A stretch of 64,000 nucleotides of DNA from Microbacterium paraoxydans (GCF_900105335.1 NZ_LT629770.1:3348001-3412000), one strand, 5' to 3'; shown: positions 24,274 to 34,163, numbered from the stretch's first letter. Notes: generated by a model from the letters alone, not told the origin. A program made the numbers and translations.

Positions 24274-26528
24274 TGGACACCCCGCCCGCGACCAGCGTGG
24301 AGCTGGAGATCGGCGGCATGACCTGCGCGTCGTGCGCGATGCGGATCGAGAAGAAGCTCAATCGTCTCGACGGCGTCACCGCCACCGTGAACTACGCGAC
24401 CGAGAAGGCGAGCGTCACGGTGCCCGCGGGCATCGACACCGCCCTGCTCATCGCCGAGGTCGAGAAGACCGGATACACCGCCGTCGTCCCCGTGCCTCCC
24501 GCTCCCGCGGGTGCGGAGTCCGACGGCGAGGAGCCGGATCCGGAGCTCACGGCGTTGCGTCACCGGCTGATCGCGTCCGTCGTGCTCACCGTCCCGGTCA
24601 TCGCGATGGCGATGATCCCGGCGCTCCAGTTCACGTACTGGCAGTGGCTGTCGCTCGCGCTCGCGGGTCCCGTGATCGTGTGGGCGGCGTGGCCGTTCCA
24701 CAAGGCGGCGTGGATCAACCTCCGGCACGGTGCGGCCACGATGGACACGCTCATCTCGATGGGCACGATCGCCGCTCTGCTGTGGTCGTTGTACGCGCTG
24801 TTCTTCGGTACCGCCGGAATGCCCGGCATGACGCACCCCTTCGAGTTCACCGTCGCACCCAGTGACGGTGCCGGGAACATCTACCTCGAGGTCGGGGCGG
24901 GGGTGACCACGTTCATCCTCGCCGGGCGCTACTTCGAGAAGCGTTCCAAGCGGCAGGCCGGTGCGGCGCTCCGGGCGCTGCTGGAGCTCGGAGCGAAGGA
25001 GGTCGCGGTACTCCGGCAGGGCGTCGAGACCCGGATCCCGACGAGCGAGCTCCGGGTCGGGGACGAGTTCGTCGTGCGCCCGGGGGAGAAGATCGCCACC
25101 GACGGCGTGGTGGTCAGCGGCACGTCCGCGGTCGATGCCTCGATGCTGACCGGCGAGTCGGTGCCCGTGGAGGTCGGTCCCGGCGATGCCGTCACCGGCG
25201 CCACGGTGAACGCCGGAGGACGCCTGGTGGTGCGTGCGACCCGCATCGGCGCAGACACCCAGCTCGCCCAGATGGCGCGGCTCGTGGAGGAGGCGCAGAC
25301 CGGGAAGGCCGAGGTGCAGCGCCTCGCGGACCGCATCTCCGGAATCTTCGTGCCGATCGTGATCGTGATCGCCCTCGGCACGCTGGGAGTGTGGCTGGCA
25401 GCCGGGTTCCCGGCGTCCGCCGCCTTCACCGCCGCGGTCGCGGTGCTCATCATCGCGTGCCCCTGCGCACTGGGCCTGGCCACGCCGACCGCCCTCCTCG
25501 TCGGCACCGGTCGCGGTGCCCAGATGGGCATCCTCATCAAGGGGCCCGAGGTGCTGGAGTCGACCCGGAAGGTCGACACGGTCGTGCTCGACAAGACGGG
25601 CACCGTCACCTCCGGTCGCATGACGCTGACGGCGGTGCACACCGACGACGGCGTGCAGCGCGAGGAGCTGCTGCGGCTCGCCGGTGCCCTCGAGGACGCT
25701 TCCGAGCACCCCATCGCGCAGGCAGTGGCGGCCGCGGCCACCCGGGAGCTCGGCGCCCTGCCGAGCGTCGAGGAGTTCGCGAACGTCGAGGGCAGGGGCG
25801 TCCAGGGCATCGTCGACGGCCACGCCGTCGTCGTGGGACGCGCCTCGTTGCTCGCCGACTGGTCGCAGCACCTGTCCGCGGGGCTGGCTGCGGTCAAGGC
25901 CGAGGCGGAGGCCCAGGGCAAGACTGCGATCGCGGTGGGCTGGGACGGTCGTGCCCGCGGGGTGCTCGTCGTCGCCGACACGGTCAAGTCCACGAGCGCG
26001 GAGGCGGTGGCGCAGCTCCGGGCGCTGGGACTGACGCCTGTCCTGCTCACGGGAGACAACCGTGCGGTGGCCGGGCAGATCGCCCGCGAGGTGGGGATCA
26101 CCGAGGTGATCGCCGAGGTGCTGCCCCAGGACAAGGTCGACGTGGTGCGCCGGCTCCAGGGCGAAGGAAAGGTCGTCGCGATGGTGGGAGACGGCGTGAA
26201 CGACGCCGCGGCCCTCGCCCAGGCGGACCTCGGGCTGGCGATGGGGACCGGGACCGACGCGGCGATCGAGGCCAGCGACATCACGCTCGTCCGCGGCGAC
26301 CTCCGCAGCGCGGCCGACGCGATCCGCCTGTCCCGCCGCACGCTCGGCACGATCAAGGGCAACCTGTTCTGGGCGTTCGCCTACAACGTCGCAGCCATCC
26401 CGCTCGCGGCGCTCGGTCTGCTCAACCCCATGCTCGCCGGTGCGGCGATGGCGTTCTCCAGCGTCTTCGTCGTCGGCAACAGCCTCCGCCTGCGGTCCTT
26501 CCGCAGCAGGGCGGTGGACACCCCGTGA
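24273..26528 (+). CDS. copA: Cu(I)-exporting P1B-type ATPase CopA
   Basis: Encodes 751 residues. One N-terminal HMA domain ([15 protein letters not shown], Cys18 and Cys21), eight expected membrane helices, the phosphatase-domain TGES, the metal-site CPC in [17 protein letters not shown] near residue 396, the phosphorylation site DKTGTVTSG, the SEHPIAQ nucleotide-binding motif and [10 protein letters not shown] near the C-terminus. The CPC motif marks the P1B-1 Cu(I)/Ag(I) class. It pumps Cu(I) out of the cytoplasm using ATP, fed by CopZ. The small YHS-domain gene follows 23 bp later. Confidence 0.95.
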   Translation: MDTPPATSVELEIGGMTCASCAMRIEKKLNRLDGVTATVNYATEKASVTVPAGIDTALLIAEVEKTGYTAVVPVPPAPAGAESDGEEPDPELTALRHRLIASVVLTVPVIAMAMIPALQFTYWQWLSLALAGPVIVWAAWPFHKAAWINLRHGAATMDTLISMGTIAALLWSLYALFFGTAGMPGMTHPFEFTVAPSDGAGNIYLEVGAGVTTFILAGRYFEKRSKRQAGAALRALLELGAKEVAVLRQGVETRIPTSELRVGDEFVVRPGEKIATDGVVVSGTSAVDASMLTGESVPVEVGPGDAVTGATVNAGGRLVVRATRIGADTQLAQMARLVEEAQTGKAEVQRLADRISGIFVPIVIVIALGTLGVWLAAGFPASAAFTAAVAVLIIACPCALGLATPTALLVGTGRGAQMGILIKGPEVLESTRKVDTVVLDKTGTVTSGRMTLTAVHTDDGVQREELLRLAGALEDASEHPIAQAVAAAATRELGALPSVEEFANVEGRGVQGIVDGHAVVVGRASLLADWSQHLSAGLAAVKAEAEAQGKTAIAVGWDGRARGVLVVADTVKSTSAEAVAQLRALGLTPVLLTGDNRAVAGQIAREVGITEVIAEVLPQDKVDVVRRLQGEGKVVAMVGDGVNDAAALAQADLGLAMGTGTDAAIEASDITLVRGDLRSAADAIRLSRRTLGTIKGNLFWAFAYNVAAIPLAALGLLNPMLAGAAMAFSSVFVVGNSLRLRSFRSRAVDTP

Positions 26529-26551
26529 ACGAACGACAGAGGAGTACCGAC

Positions 26552-26812
26552 ATGTCCGATTCCCCCGCAGGATCCTGCTGCAGCGTCCCGCGCCAGAGCG
26601 GCGTCTCCGCCGAAGGGCGCACCGACCTGCTCGCCGTGCCGGCCGAGGGCATGGCCGAATGCCCGGTGATGGCCGGAACGCCCGTGGTGATCGCGACCGC
26701 CGAGGCAGCGGGCCTGTATCGCGACCACGAGGGCACCCGCTACTACTTCTGCTGCGCGGGCTGCGGGCCGGCGTTCGACGCTGATCCCGCGAAGTACACC
26801 AGGGCGGCCTGA
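26552..26812 (+). CDS. Small YHS-domain metal-binding protein
   Basis: Encodes 86 residues. The N-terminus has a Cys pair (GSCCSVP) and the C-terminal half is a YHS-type domain (CPVMAGTPVVIATAEAAGLYRDHEGTRYYFCCAGCGPAFDADPAKY). YHS domains occur fused to or beside heavy-metal ATPases and are thought to bind metal. The ATG at 26,552 has AGAGGAG upstream. Position between copA and copB argues for a role in copper or silver handling. Confidence 0.85.
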   Translation: MSDSPAGSCCSVPRQSGVSAEGRTDLLAVPAEGMAECPVMAGTPVVIATAEAAGLYRDHEGTRYYFCCAGCGPAFDADPAKYTRAA

Positions 26813-26877
26813 GCCCCCACCCGTGCGGGGCCGCGAGATCCGGCCCCGCACGGCATCATCGACGTTGGAGGGAAGAC

Positions 26878-29031
26878 ATGAGCACCTCGCATCACGACCA
26901 TTCCGCGCACGGTCACCCCGGGGGAGCGGGGACCGGGACGCACGCGGATCACACCGGACACGCGGAGCACGCCGCGCCCGGAGACCACACGGACCACGCG
27001 GGACACAGTGCGCACGCCGGGCACGGCGGCCACGCGGGACACGGCGGTCACGGCGACCACGTCGCCCAGTTCCGGCGGCTGTTCTGGATCATGCTCGTCC
27101 TGGCCGTGCCGACCGTGCTGCTCTCGGGCATGTTCGCGATGATCGTGGGCTACCCGCTTCCCGACATCCCGGGTCTGGCCTGGGTGTCGCCGGTCCTCGG
27201 CACGGTCATGTACGTGTGGGGAGGAAAGCCGTTCCTCACCGGCGCCGTCAGCGAGATCCGTGCCCGGCAGCCCGGCATGATGCTGCTCATCGGGCTCGCG
27301 ATCACCGTGGCGTTCGTCGCGTCGTGGGGAGCGAGTCTCGGGCTGCTGCATCATGAGCTCGACTTCTGGTGGGAGCTCGCTCTCCTCATCGTGATCATGC
27401 TGCTCGGGCACTGGATCGAGATGCGGTCGCTGGCGCAGACCACCTCCGCCCTCGACTCGCTGGCCGCGCTGCTGCCGGACGAGGCCGAGCGCGTCGAGGG
27501 CGATCAGGTCGTGCGGGTGGCCCCGTCGGACCTCCGCGTGGGCGATGTCGTGGTGGTGCGCCCCGGCGGGAGCATCCCTGCCGACGGGCGGATCGTCGAC
27601 GGCCGCGCCTCGATGGACGAGTCCATGGTGACGGGGGAGTCCCGCACCGTCACACGGACGACCGGCGACGCGGTGACCGCGGGGACCGTCGCCACCGACT
27701 CCGGCCTCCGCGTGGAGATCACCGCGACCGGAGACGACACGACGCTCGCGGGCATCCAGCGGCTCGTGACGGAAGCGCAGAACTCCTCGTCCCGCGCACA
27801 GCGTCTGGCCGATACGGCCGCCGGCTGGCTGTTCTGGTTCGCGCTCGGTGCTGCCGCGATCACCGCGGTGGTGTGGAGCGCGGTCGGCCTGCCGGACGAC
27901 GCCGTCATCCGCACGATCACCGTGCTCGTGATCGCCTGCCCGCACGCGCTGGGCCTGGCCATCCCGCTCGTCGTGTCGATCGCGACCGAGCGCGCGGCCC
28001 GTGGCGGCGTGCTCGTGAAGGACCGGCTGGCCCTGGAGAGCATGCGCACCGTCGACACCGTGCTGTTCGACAAGACCGGCACGCTGACCAAGGGCGAGCC
28101 CGTCGTCTCCGAGGTGTCGGTGGCCGGTGCGGAGACCGCGGAGGAGGTGCTGGCGCTCGCCGCGGCCGCCGAGGCCGACAGCGAGCATCCGCTGGCGAAG
28201 GCCATCGTCCGGGCCGCTCGCGACAAGGAGCTCCGCGTGCCGGCGAGCCGCGACTTCTCGTCCTCGCCGGCGGTGGGGGTGACCGCGACGGTGGACGGCG
28301 CCGTGATCCGCGTCGGCGGCCCGCACCTGCTCACGGAGGAGGATGCCCACGAGCTCCCCGTCGCGGAAGGGTGGCGTGCGGACGGCGCGATCATCCTGCA
28401 CGTGTTGCGGGACGGCCGCGTCATCGGGGCGCTCAAGCTCGCGGACGAGGTGCGTCCGGAGTCGCGGGATGCGGTCGATGCGCTGCACGCGCTCGGCGTC
28501 CAGGTCGTGATGATCACCGGCGACGCGGAAGCCGTCGCGCACACCGTCGCGGCCGACCTCGGCATCGACCGTGTGTTCGCGGGCGTCCGGCCGGAGGACA
28601 AGGCCGCGAAGGTGCAGGAGCTGCAGCATGAGGGCCGCAGGGTCGCGATGGTGGGCGACGGCGTGAACGACGCCCCCGCGCTCGCTCAGGCCGACGTGGG
28701 CCTGGCGATCGGCGCCGGAACGGACGTGGCCATCGCCTCCGCCGGGGTGATCCTCGCCGGAGACGACCCGCGCTCCGTGTTGTCGGTGATCGAGCTCTCC
28801 CGCGCCTCGTATCGCAAGATGACGCAGAACCTCTGGTGGGCGGCAGGGTACAACCTGCTTTCCGTCCCGCTGGCCGCGGGTGTGCTCGCTCCGATCGGCT
28901 TCGTGCTGCCGATGTCGGTCGGCGCGGTGCTCATGTCGCTGTCGACGATCGTGGTGGCGCTCAACGCGCAGCTGCTCCGGCGGCTCGATCTCCGTCCGGA
29001 GGTCGTCACCGCGGGCATCCTGCAGCGCTGA
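26878..29031 (+). CDS. copB: P1B-3-type copper/silver ATPase CopB with histidine-rich N-terminus
   Basis: Encodes 717 residues. The first 60 are extremely rich in histidine and glycine (repeats such as HAGHGGHAGHGGH), a metal-binding region replacing the HMA domain. The membrane metal site is CPH (VIACPHALGLAIPL near residue 357), which marks the P1B-3 Cu(II)/Cu(I)/Ag(I) class. DKTGTLTKG lies near 397, SEHPLAKAI and GDGVNDAPAL follow. It has TGES as well. ATG 26,878 follows GGAGGGAAG. It complements CopA, so this operon holds two export ATPases with different metal-site chemistry. Confidence 0.94.
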   Translation: MSTSHHDHSAHGHPGGAGTGTHADHTGHAEHAAPGDHTDHAGHSAHAGHGGHAGHGGHGDHVAQFRRLFWIMLVLAVPTVLLSGMFAMIVGYPLPDIPGLAWVSPVLGTVMYVWGGKPFLTGAVSEIRARQPGMMLLIGLAITVAFVASWGASLGLLHHELDFWWELALLIVIMLLGHWIEMRSLAQTTSALDSLAALLPDEAERVEGDQVVRVAPSDLRVGDVVVVRPGGSIPADGRIVDGRASMDESMVTGESRTVTRTTGDAVTAGTVATDSGLRVEITATGDDTTLAGIQRLVTEAQNSSSRAQRLADTAAGWLFWFALGAAAITAVVWSAVGLPDDAVIRTITVLVIACPHALGLAIPLVVSIATERAARGGVLVKDRLALESMRTVDTVLFDKTGTLTKGEPVVSEVSVAGAETAEEVLALAAAAEADSEHPLAKAIVRAARDKELRVPASRDFSSSPAVGVTATVDGAVIRVGGPHLLTEEDAHELPVAEGWRADGAIILHVLRDGRVIGALKLADEVRPESRDAVDALHALGVQVVMITGDAEAVAHTVAADLGIDRVFAGVRPEDKAAKVQELQHEGRRVAMVGDGVNDAPALAQADVGLAIGAGTDVAIASAGVILAGDDPRSVLSVIELSRASYRKMTQNLWWAAGYNLLSVPLAAGVLAPIGFVLPMSVGAVLMSLSTIVVALNAQLLRRLDLRPEVVTAGILQR

Positions 29032-29042
29032 GCGCCACCACG

Positions 29043-29086
29043 CCGCCGTCTCGGTCCCGGCTCAGTGCCGACGGCCGAGACGGCGG
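29043..29086. terminator. Hairpin between copB and the convergent membrane gene
   Basis: CCGCCGTCTCGG (29,043-29,054) pairs perfectly with CCGAGACGGCGG (29,075-29,086) across a 20-base loop. It overlaps the 3' end of the leftward gene. It likely ends the copper operon transcript. Confidence 0.5.
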
Positions 29087-29634
29087 AGAGCGCGGACGCT
29101 CAGGACCACCGTCAGCACCCAGGGTCCCACGACGATGATCGGGTCGAGCCACGTGTGCCGGAGATCGATCCGTCCCCGTCCGAACCGCGACGCGAGCGGA
29201 CGATGCTGCGGTTCCGCGAGGACACCGGTCTGCGTGATGGGGTCGTCCGGTCGCCGGGTGAGCAGGGAGCGCGCGTGCGCCGTCACCGCATCGACCCGGT
29301 CGCCCAGCACGAGCAGCAGCCAGCGGGTGTTCTTCGTCTCGCTGAACCGGTCGTAGGCCACGCGCCGGATGGCGCCGGACAGGCCGTGCAGCGGCTGGGC
29401 GGTGCCCCAGACGGGCGGCAGCATCCCGTGCTCGATGGAGCGCTCGCGGCCGCGGTCGGGGCCCTGACGCTCGGGGAGGTCCCAATGCGCGCCGGTGTCG
29501 CCGACATCCTCCAGCTGCTGCCAGGTGCGGCGGTGCTCGGGGGCGAGGTCGGCGCCCCAGCCCGGGATCCGGGCACGCAGCTCCTCGGGGGTCGGTGCGG
29601 GGATGGGTCGAGATCCTTCGTACGGCATGGTCAT
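29062..29634 (-). CDS. Protein with one C-terminal membrane anchor, unknown function
   Basis: Encodes 190 residues. The first 150 are soluble and charged, with no domain I recognise (VAYDRFSETKNTRWLLLVLGDRVDAVTAHARSLL in the middle). A single hydrophobic helix near the C-terminus (WLDPIIVVGPWVLTVVLSVRAL) is followed by arginines, fitting a tail anchor with the bulk of the protein in the cytoplasm. The ATG at 29,634 overlaps the alcohol dehydrogenase stop as ATGA; an ATG six bases later is better spaced from AGAGGA. The coupling suggests it works with the dehydrogenase. Confidence 0.7.
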   Translation of the reverse strand: MTMPYEGSRPIPAPTPEELRARIPGWGADLAPEHRRTWQQLEDVGDTGAHWDLPERQGPDRGRERSIEHGMLPPVWGTAQPLHGLSGAIRRVAYDRFSETKNTRWLLLVLGDRVDAVTAHARSLLTRRPDDPITQTGVLAEPQHRPLASRFGRGRIDLRHTWLDPIIVVGPWVLTVVLSVRALRRLGRRH

Positions 29635-30779
29635 TCCTCTCCGACGACGATGAGCGGCTTGATGCAGTCGTCGAGCTTGGACGAGAACACGTGGTAGGCC
29701 TCCGCGATGTGCTCCAGCGGGAAGCGATGCGTCAGCAGCTCGGAGGGACGGATGTGCCCCGCCTGGATGTGTTCGAGCAGTCGAGGCCACTGCCTCTTCA
29801 CGGGAGCCTGGTTGCCGCGCACCGTGAGTCCCTTGTTCATGATGTCGCCGAGGCGCACCGAGGTCACCAGAGGACCGTACGCGCCGAGGATGGACACGGT
29901 GCCGCCCTTGCGCGCGCTGTCGATGGCCCAGTTCACCGCGACGGGGGAACCGCCCTGCAGCTTGAGCTTCGCGGCGGTCACATGCTGGACGACGCTGCCG
30001 TCCGCCTCCGCGCCGACCGCGTCGATCACCACGTCCGCGCCGAGGTAGCCGGTCGCCTTCTTCAGGGCGAGCACGATGTCACCGGCTTCGTGGAGGTGCA
30101 TCGTCTCGGCGAAGGCGAAGTCCCGCGCCTTCTCGAGCCGGTAGTCGAGGTGGTCGACGACGATGACCCGTCCTGCGCCGAGGAACCAGGCCGAGCGGGC
30201 GGCGGCCAGGCCGACGGGACCGGCGCCGAACACGACCACCGTGTCCCCTTCGGCGATGTCGGCCTGCTGCGCGCCGAAGTAGCCGGTGGAGAACGCGTCG
30301 GTGAGCAGCAGCGCGTCTTCGGAGGCGAGCCACTCCGGGATCACCGACGGGCCGACATCCGCGAACGGCACACGCACGCGCTCCGCCTGCCCGCCGTCGT
30401 ACCCGCCTGTCGTGTGCGAGTAGCCGTAGATCCCCCCGACCGCGGTCGCGTTGGGGTTCACGTTGTGGCAGTTCGAGAAGAGGCCTCGGCGGCAGAAGTA
30501 GCACGAGCCGCAGTAGATGTTGAACGGCACCATCACCCGGTCTCCCGCCCGCAGGCTCTCCACCGAGGCGCCGACCTCCTCCACCACCCCGACGATCTCG
30601 TGACCGAAGGTGTGCCCGATGCGGGTATCGGGCATCATGCCGTGGAAGAGGTGGAGATCCGACCCGCACACGGCGGCTCTCGTGACCCGGACGATCGCGT
30701 CGTTGGGGTGTTGGATCGTCGGATCAGGTTTCTCCTCGACGCGGATCTTGTACGGTCCGCGGTAGGTCATCGCCTTCAT
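29631..30779 (-). CDS. Zinc-dependent alcohol dehydrogenase (MDR superfamily)
   Basis: Encodes 382 residues. Catalytic-zinc ligands appear in AAVCGSDLHLFHG and GHEIVGVVEEVG, the structural-zinc cysteines in CGSCYFCRRGLFSNC, and the NAD(P) fold in VVVFGAGPVGLAAARSA. It resembles the glutathione-independent formaldehyde dehydrogenase-like MDR enzymes, but the substrate is not certain. The ATG at 30,777-30,779 has AAGGAGC 6 bases upstream. First gene of a two-gene leftward operon; its TGA overlaps the ATG of the anchored protein. Confidence 0.92.
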   Translation of the reverse strand: MKAMTYRGPYKIRVEEKPDPTIQHPNDAIVRVTRAAVCGSDLHLFHGMMPDTRIGHTFGHEIVGVVEEVGASVESLRAGDRVMVPFNIYCGSCYFCRRGLFSNCHNVNPNATAVGGIYGYSHTTGGYDGGQAERVRVPFADVGPSVIPEWLASEDALLLTDAFSTGYFGAQQADIAEGDTVVVFGAGPVGLAAARSAWFLGAGRVIVVDHLDYRLEKARDFAFAETMHLHEAGDIVLALKKATGYLGADVVIDAVGAEADGSVVQHVTAAKLKLQGGSPVAVNWAIDSARKGGTVSILGAYGPLVTSVRLGDIMNKGLTVRGNQAPVKRQWPRLLEHIQAGHIRPSELLTHRFPLEHIAEAYHVFSSKLDDCIKPLIVVGEE

Positions 30780-30879
30780 CGGATGCTCCTTCGCTACGTG
30801 GAGTGACCGACGCTAGGCGCCGCCTCGAGGATGACTCAGGGCATTGACGGATGGCGCCGGGGAGCGTAGCGGGCCGAAG

Positions 30880-32166
30880 TCAGGCCCTGGGCGGGGACCC
30901 GATCTCCGCGCGTGCCCGGCGGCTGCGGGCTGCAAGCCAGAGGCCACCGAGGACCGCGGCGAGGAGCGAGCCGACGAGCACGCCGATCTTCACGTGATCG
31001 TCCGCGACGCTGCTGCTGCCGTACGCGAGCTCGCCCACCAGCAGCGAGACCGTGAACCCGATGCCCGCGAGCAGGGACATGCCCGCGAGATCCGGCCAGC
31101 GCAGCGACTCATCGAGGCGCAGGGCCGGTACGCGACTCAACAGGAAGGTCGTGAGCAGGATGCCGACGGGCTTCCCGAGCACGAGGCCCACGATGATCCC
31201 GAGCGTGATCGGGTCGGTCAGGGCCGAGACGAGACCCTCCACACCGCCGATCTCGACCCCGGCCGCGAAGAACGCGAACACCGGCACGGCGACGAGGGTC
31301 GCCACGATGCCCCAGCGGTCGGCGAAGTGCGCGGCGAGACCGTCGTACACCGGAGCGCCGTCGGCGTCCGTCGCGGTGCGCACCCGCGCGCGTGCCGTCG
31401 GACGCACGGGGACCATGAAGCCGAGCAGCACGCCGGCGACCGTGGCGTGCACCCCGGACGCATGCACGAACGCCCAGACGGCCAGGGCGAGGGGAAGCAG
31501 GATCCACCAGGACCGGATGCCGTTCTGCACAGCGAGTGCGAAGCCCGCGAGGGGCAAGAGCGCGAGGATCAGCCAGGGGAAGCTGATGGTCTCGGTGTAG
31601 AACGTGGCGATGATCGTGATGGCGATGAGGTCGTCGATGATCGCGAGCGTGAGCAGGAACACCCGCAGGGCGGGCGGCAGGAAGCGGCCGACGACGGCGA
31701 GCACCGCGATCGCGAACGCGATGTCCGTGGCTGTCGGGATCGCCCATCCGCGGAGGACCTCGGCGCCCGACGAGGCGTTGATCGCGACGAAGAAGAGGGC
31801 GGGGACGATGACGCCGCCCACCGCGGCGGCGATCGGAAGCGCGGCACGGCGCGGGTCGCGGAGGCGTCCGGCGACGAACTCCTCCTTCAGCTCCAGTCCG
31901 ACGACGAAGAAGAACACCGCGAGCAGACCGTCGGCGGCCCAGGCGCCGACACTGAGCTCGAGGTGCCACTCCGGGATCCCGAAGCGGAAGTCCCTGATGG
32001 CCTCGTACCAGGGGGCGGCGGGGGAGTTGGCGAGGATCAGGGCAGCGAGCGTGGCGGTCAGAAGGAGACCGCCGCCGAGCACGTCGCTGCGGGCGGTGGA
32101 GCGGATGCCGCGCCAGAGCTCATGCGGCGCGAGACGGAAACGGGCAGGGGACGACGAAGAAGACAC
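30880..32166 (-). CDS. nhaA: Na+/H+ antiporter NhaA
   Basis: Encodes 428 residues with about twelve helices. NhaA marks: VGLELKEEFVAGRLRDPRRAALPIAAAVGGVIVPALFF with the conserved glutamate region, then GWAIPTATDIAFAIAVLAV and LTLAIIDDLIAITIIA, which contain the TDIAFA assembly and the double aspartate (IDD) that binds Na+/H+. NhaA extrudes Na+ in exchange for protons at the cytoplasmic membrane. The start is GTG at 32,166 with GAGG 8 bases upstream. Confidence 0.95.
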   Translation of the reverse strand: MSSSSSPARFRLAPHELWRGIRSTARSDVLGGGLLLTATLAALILANSPAAPWYEAIRDFRFGIPEWHLELSVGAWAADGLLAVFFFVVGLELKEEFVAGRLRDPRRAALPIAAAVGGVIVPALFFVAINASSGAEVLRGWAIPTATDIAFAIAVLAVVGRFLPPALRVFLLTLAIIDDLIAITIIATFYTETISFPWLILALLPLAGFALAVQNGIRSWWILLPLALAVWAFVHASGVHATVAGVLLGFMVPVRPTARARVRTATDADGAPVYDGLAAHFADRWGIVATLVAVPVFAFFAAGVEIGGVEGLVSALTDPITLGIIVGLVLGKPVGILLTTFLLSRVPALRLDESLRWPDLAGMSLLAGIGFTVSLLVGELAYGSSSVADDHVKIGVLVGSLLAAVLGGLWLAARSRRARAEIGSPPRA

Positions 32167-32227
32167 AGGGATACCTCACGGCAGATGGATGGGTGGCGCG
32201 ATGTCGCCGCACCCGTCCGGGCGCGGC

Positions 32228-32401
32228 CTATCCCCGTGGCGGCGGGCAGCCGGCGATCTCGCCGTGCGAGAGGGTGCCCCAGACGCTCGTCCACCCGTTG
32301 GTGCCGGGGTGCAGCACCACGCGCATCCACTCCGTCATCGGCGTCGCGGACGACAGACGGCGCGGGGCGCGCGTCGAACCGGCGATGAGGAGGGAAGGCA
32401 C
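32228..32401 (-). CDS. 57-residue microprotein upstream of nhaA
   Basis: GTG start at 32,401, TAG stop at 32,228, 57 residues beginning VPSLLIAGSTRAPRRLSSATP and ending CPPPRG. Nearly every codon has G or C in the third position, matching the coding bias of neighbours. It contains WMRVVLHPGTNGWTSVWGTLSHG. I recognise no family. It lies 61 bp before nhaA on the same strand and could be the first gene of its transcript. Confidence 0.55.
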   Translation of the reverse strand: MPSLLIAGSTRAPRRLSSATPMTEWMRVVLHPGTNGWTSVWGTLSHGEIAGCPPPRG

Positions 32402-32457
32402 GGATCCAGGCTACCGGTCGGGCGGCGGGCCCGCTGAGCGACCTCCGGGGGAACGAG

Positions 32458-32489
32458 AAGAGGGACCGTCCGTCTGGACGATCCCTCTT
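32458..32489. terminator. Terminator hairpin at the island's left edge
   Basis: AAGAGGGACCGTCC pairs with GGACGATCCCTCTT (one mismatch) around GTCT, followed by short T-containing sequence on both sides. No complete leftward gene lies immediately to its right. It would fit as the original terminator of the leftward tRNA-Arg gene, now 30.9 kb away, if the island was inserted between them (inference). Confidence 0.65.
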
Positions 32490-32492
32490 GCT

Positions 32493-32515
32493 GTACGTGG
32501 GTTGTACGCGGAACC
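32493..32515 (+). repeat. Left inverted repeat of the putative island
   Basis: Contains GGGTTGTACGCGGA (32,499-32,512), identical in inverted orientation to 63,375-63,388, with related flanks GTACGT here and GCACGTA there. It sits 4 bp from the terminator, exactly where core chromosomal genes give way to accessory DNA. No target duplication is evident. Confidence 0.5.
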
Positions 32516-32589
32516 CGTTCTCCCCTGTGAATTCAAGGGTTCTGACCGTCCGCTTACTCACCGATCCTCCACCGACCGCGTCGTAATCC

Positions 32590-33210
32590 TCTGTTCAACG
32601 TCAGGCTATCGAGAACGAGAGATGTGGACAATCGGAACAGGCGAGGAGAAGGCCGCCGCCGCGGTGCGGATGGTGGGAATACTGCGCGTCGACCTCAGCG
32701 TCACCAGGGAGGGTACACGGGGTCGCGACGTAGCTCTGTGATGGCGTCGAGTACGTGCGGACGTCGGCCATGCAGGCCAATATCCAGCACGGTTCGTGCT
32801 CGACGTGAACTCGGCTGAGTCGACCCGGTGCGCGAGCGGGCAGAACCGTGAGTTGTGTCGGGCCACCGACGCGCTGAAGTGGTCTGCCTCTCTTCGAGCT
32901 CAACCGCCAGTACAGCAAGTGGTCGCGTTCGTCGGTGAAGAAGGCAGTCGCGGTGGACGGTAGCCGGCTAGGAGTCGAGCTCGTCTGCAGGCTGCCGCAC
33001 GTGACTCCGAGTACCAACGACGCTGCGAGCCCCGCCGCGACCTGCTCGGCGGGATGAGGCGCGTCCCCGGAGAGGTCGAGCGGTAAGAAGCGAACGACCG
33101 CGGCTACGGGGCCGCAAGCTCTGGAAGCCCCCGAGCCGGGCCAGCATCATGGTCGGGCGGAGCCAAACTCGTCACCATGATGCGCACAGCGGATGGGGCG
33201 CGGAGTTGGA
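32590..33210 (+). mobile_element. Decayed IS3-family transposase (remnant)
   Basis: Several frames carry broken pieces in the right order for an IS3 orfA-orfB: EEKAAAAVRMVGILR (helix-turn-helix start), FELNRQY (end of orfA), then KKAVAVDGSRLGVELVCRLPHVTPSTNDAA and GYGAAKLWKPPSRASIMVGR (orfB start). Stops and frameshifts separate them, so no protein is made. The rest of orfB is lost where it abuts the oppositely oriented IS3 copy near 33,210. Confidence 0.7.
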
Positions 33211-34163
33211 GTGGACTAGGCAGCCGGCGACGTCGCCGCGCATGGCGACGGCGTTGTCGAGCGCCTGGACGGCCAAACGGGACTTCATCCGCGAGTCGAT
33301 TGAGTACCCGACGATCCGGCCGCTGAACACGTCCTTGATCGCGCAGAGGTAGAGCTTGCCTTCGGCGGTCTTGTGCTCGGTGACGTCCGTGAGCCACAGC
33401 TGGTTCGGCGCATCGGCGGCGAAGACGTGCCGGGTGCGGCCGTGCTCGTCGACGACGGCGCACAGGTCGCCGTGAACGGGCTGCCCGGGCCGGCGGTTCT
33501 TGCCCCGTTTGGGTTTCCCGAATGCGCTGAACCAGCCGTTGCTGGAAGCGATCCGCCACGCGGTCCGGTCCGACATCGCCTCACCGTTGTCGCGGGCCTC
33601 GCCGGCGAGTAGCCGGTGTCCGAACTCGGGGTCGTCCTGGTGAGCGTCGAACAGCGCGTTCGCGCGATACGCCTCCGCGACCTCGCTGGCGGTGATGGGA
33701 GTCGCCAGCCAGCGGTAGTAGGGCTGGCGGGAGAGCTTGAGAACCCGGCACGTCACCGTCACAGGGATCCCTGCTTCGGCGAGCTCTGTCACGAGCGGGT
33801 AGAACCTTATCCCGGCAGGTTTGCCTGCGACAGATACGCCGCCGCTCGCCGGAGAACCTCGTTCTTCTGCTCGAGAAGCCGGATCCGCTTGCGCGCTTCC
33901 CGCAGCTCGGCAGCCTCGGTCCGCGACTGGCCGGGCTTGGCGTCTGAGTCGATGTCGGCGCGACGCAACCACTTCTGCAACGTCATCGGATGAACCCGAA
34001 GTCTTTCGCGATCTGCTCGATGGTCACGCCGGGTTCACGGTTCTGAGCGACGCGCACGACGTCGTCACGGAACACGGACGGGTAGGGCTTGGGCACAGCA
34101 ACATCCTTCCAGGCCGGCCCTCGGGCAAGCCAGATCAGTGGTCACCTATTCGTGCAGCAGTCC
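33211..34163 (-). mobile_element. Truncated, frameshifted IS3-family element
   Basis: On the minus strand, orfA starts at GTG 34,096 (VPKPYPSVFRDDVVRVA), is shifted by one base near 33,990 and continues as MTLQKWLRRADID to NLPG at 33,807. OrfB follows (FYPLVTELAEAGIPVTVTCRVLKLSRQPYYRWL, then NQLWLTDVTEHKTAEGKLYLCAIKDVFSGRIVGYSID) but ends right after LVHS, so the second Asp and the Glu of the DDE triad are missing. It is a relative of the intact element at 48,544. The right limit is approximate, based on similarity to that element's leader. The element cannot transpose by itself. Confidence 0.8.

Noticed and set aside
26890..27060. Repeated CAC-GG units resembling a short tandem repeat or CRISPR
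   Set aside because: They encode the His/Gly-rich N-terminus of CopB; spacing is irregular and there are no unique spacers.
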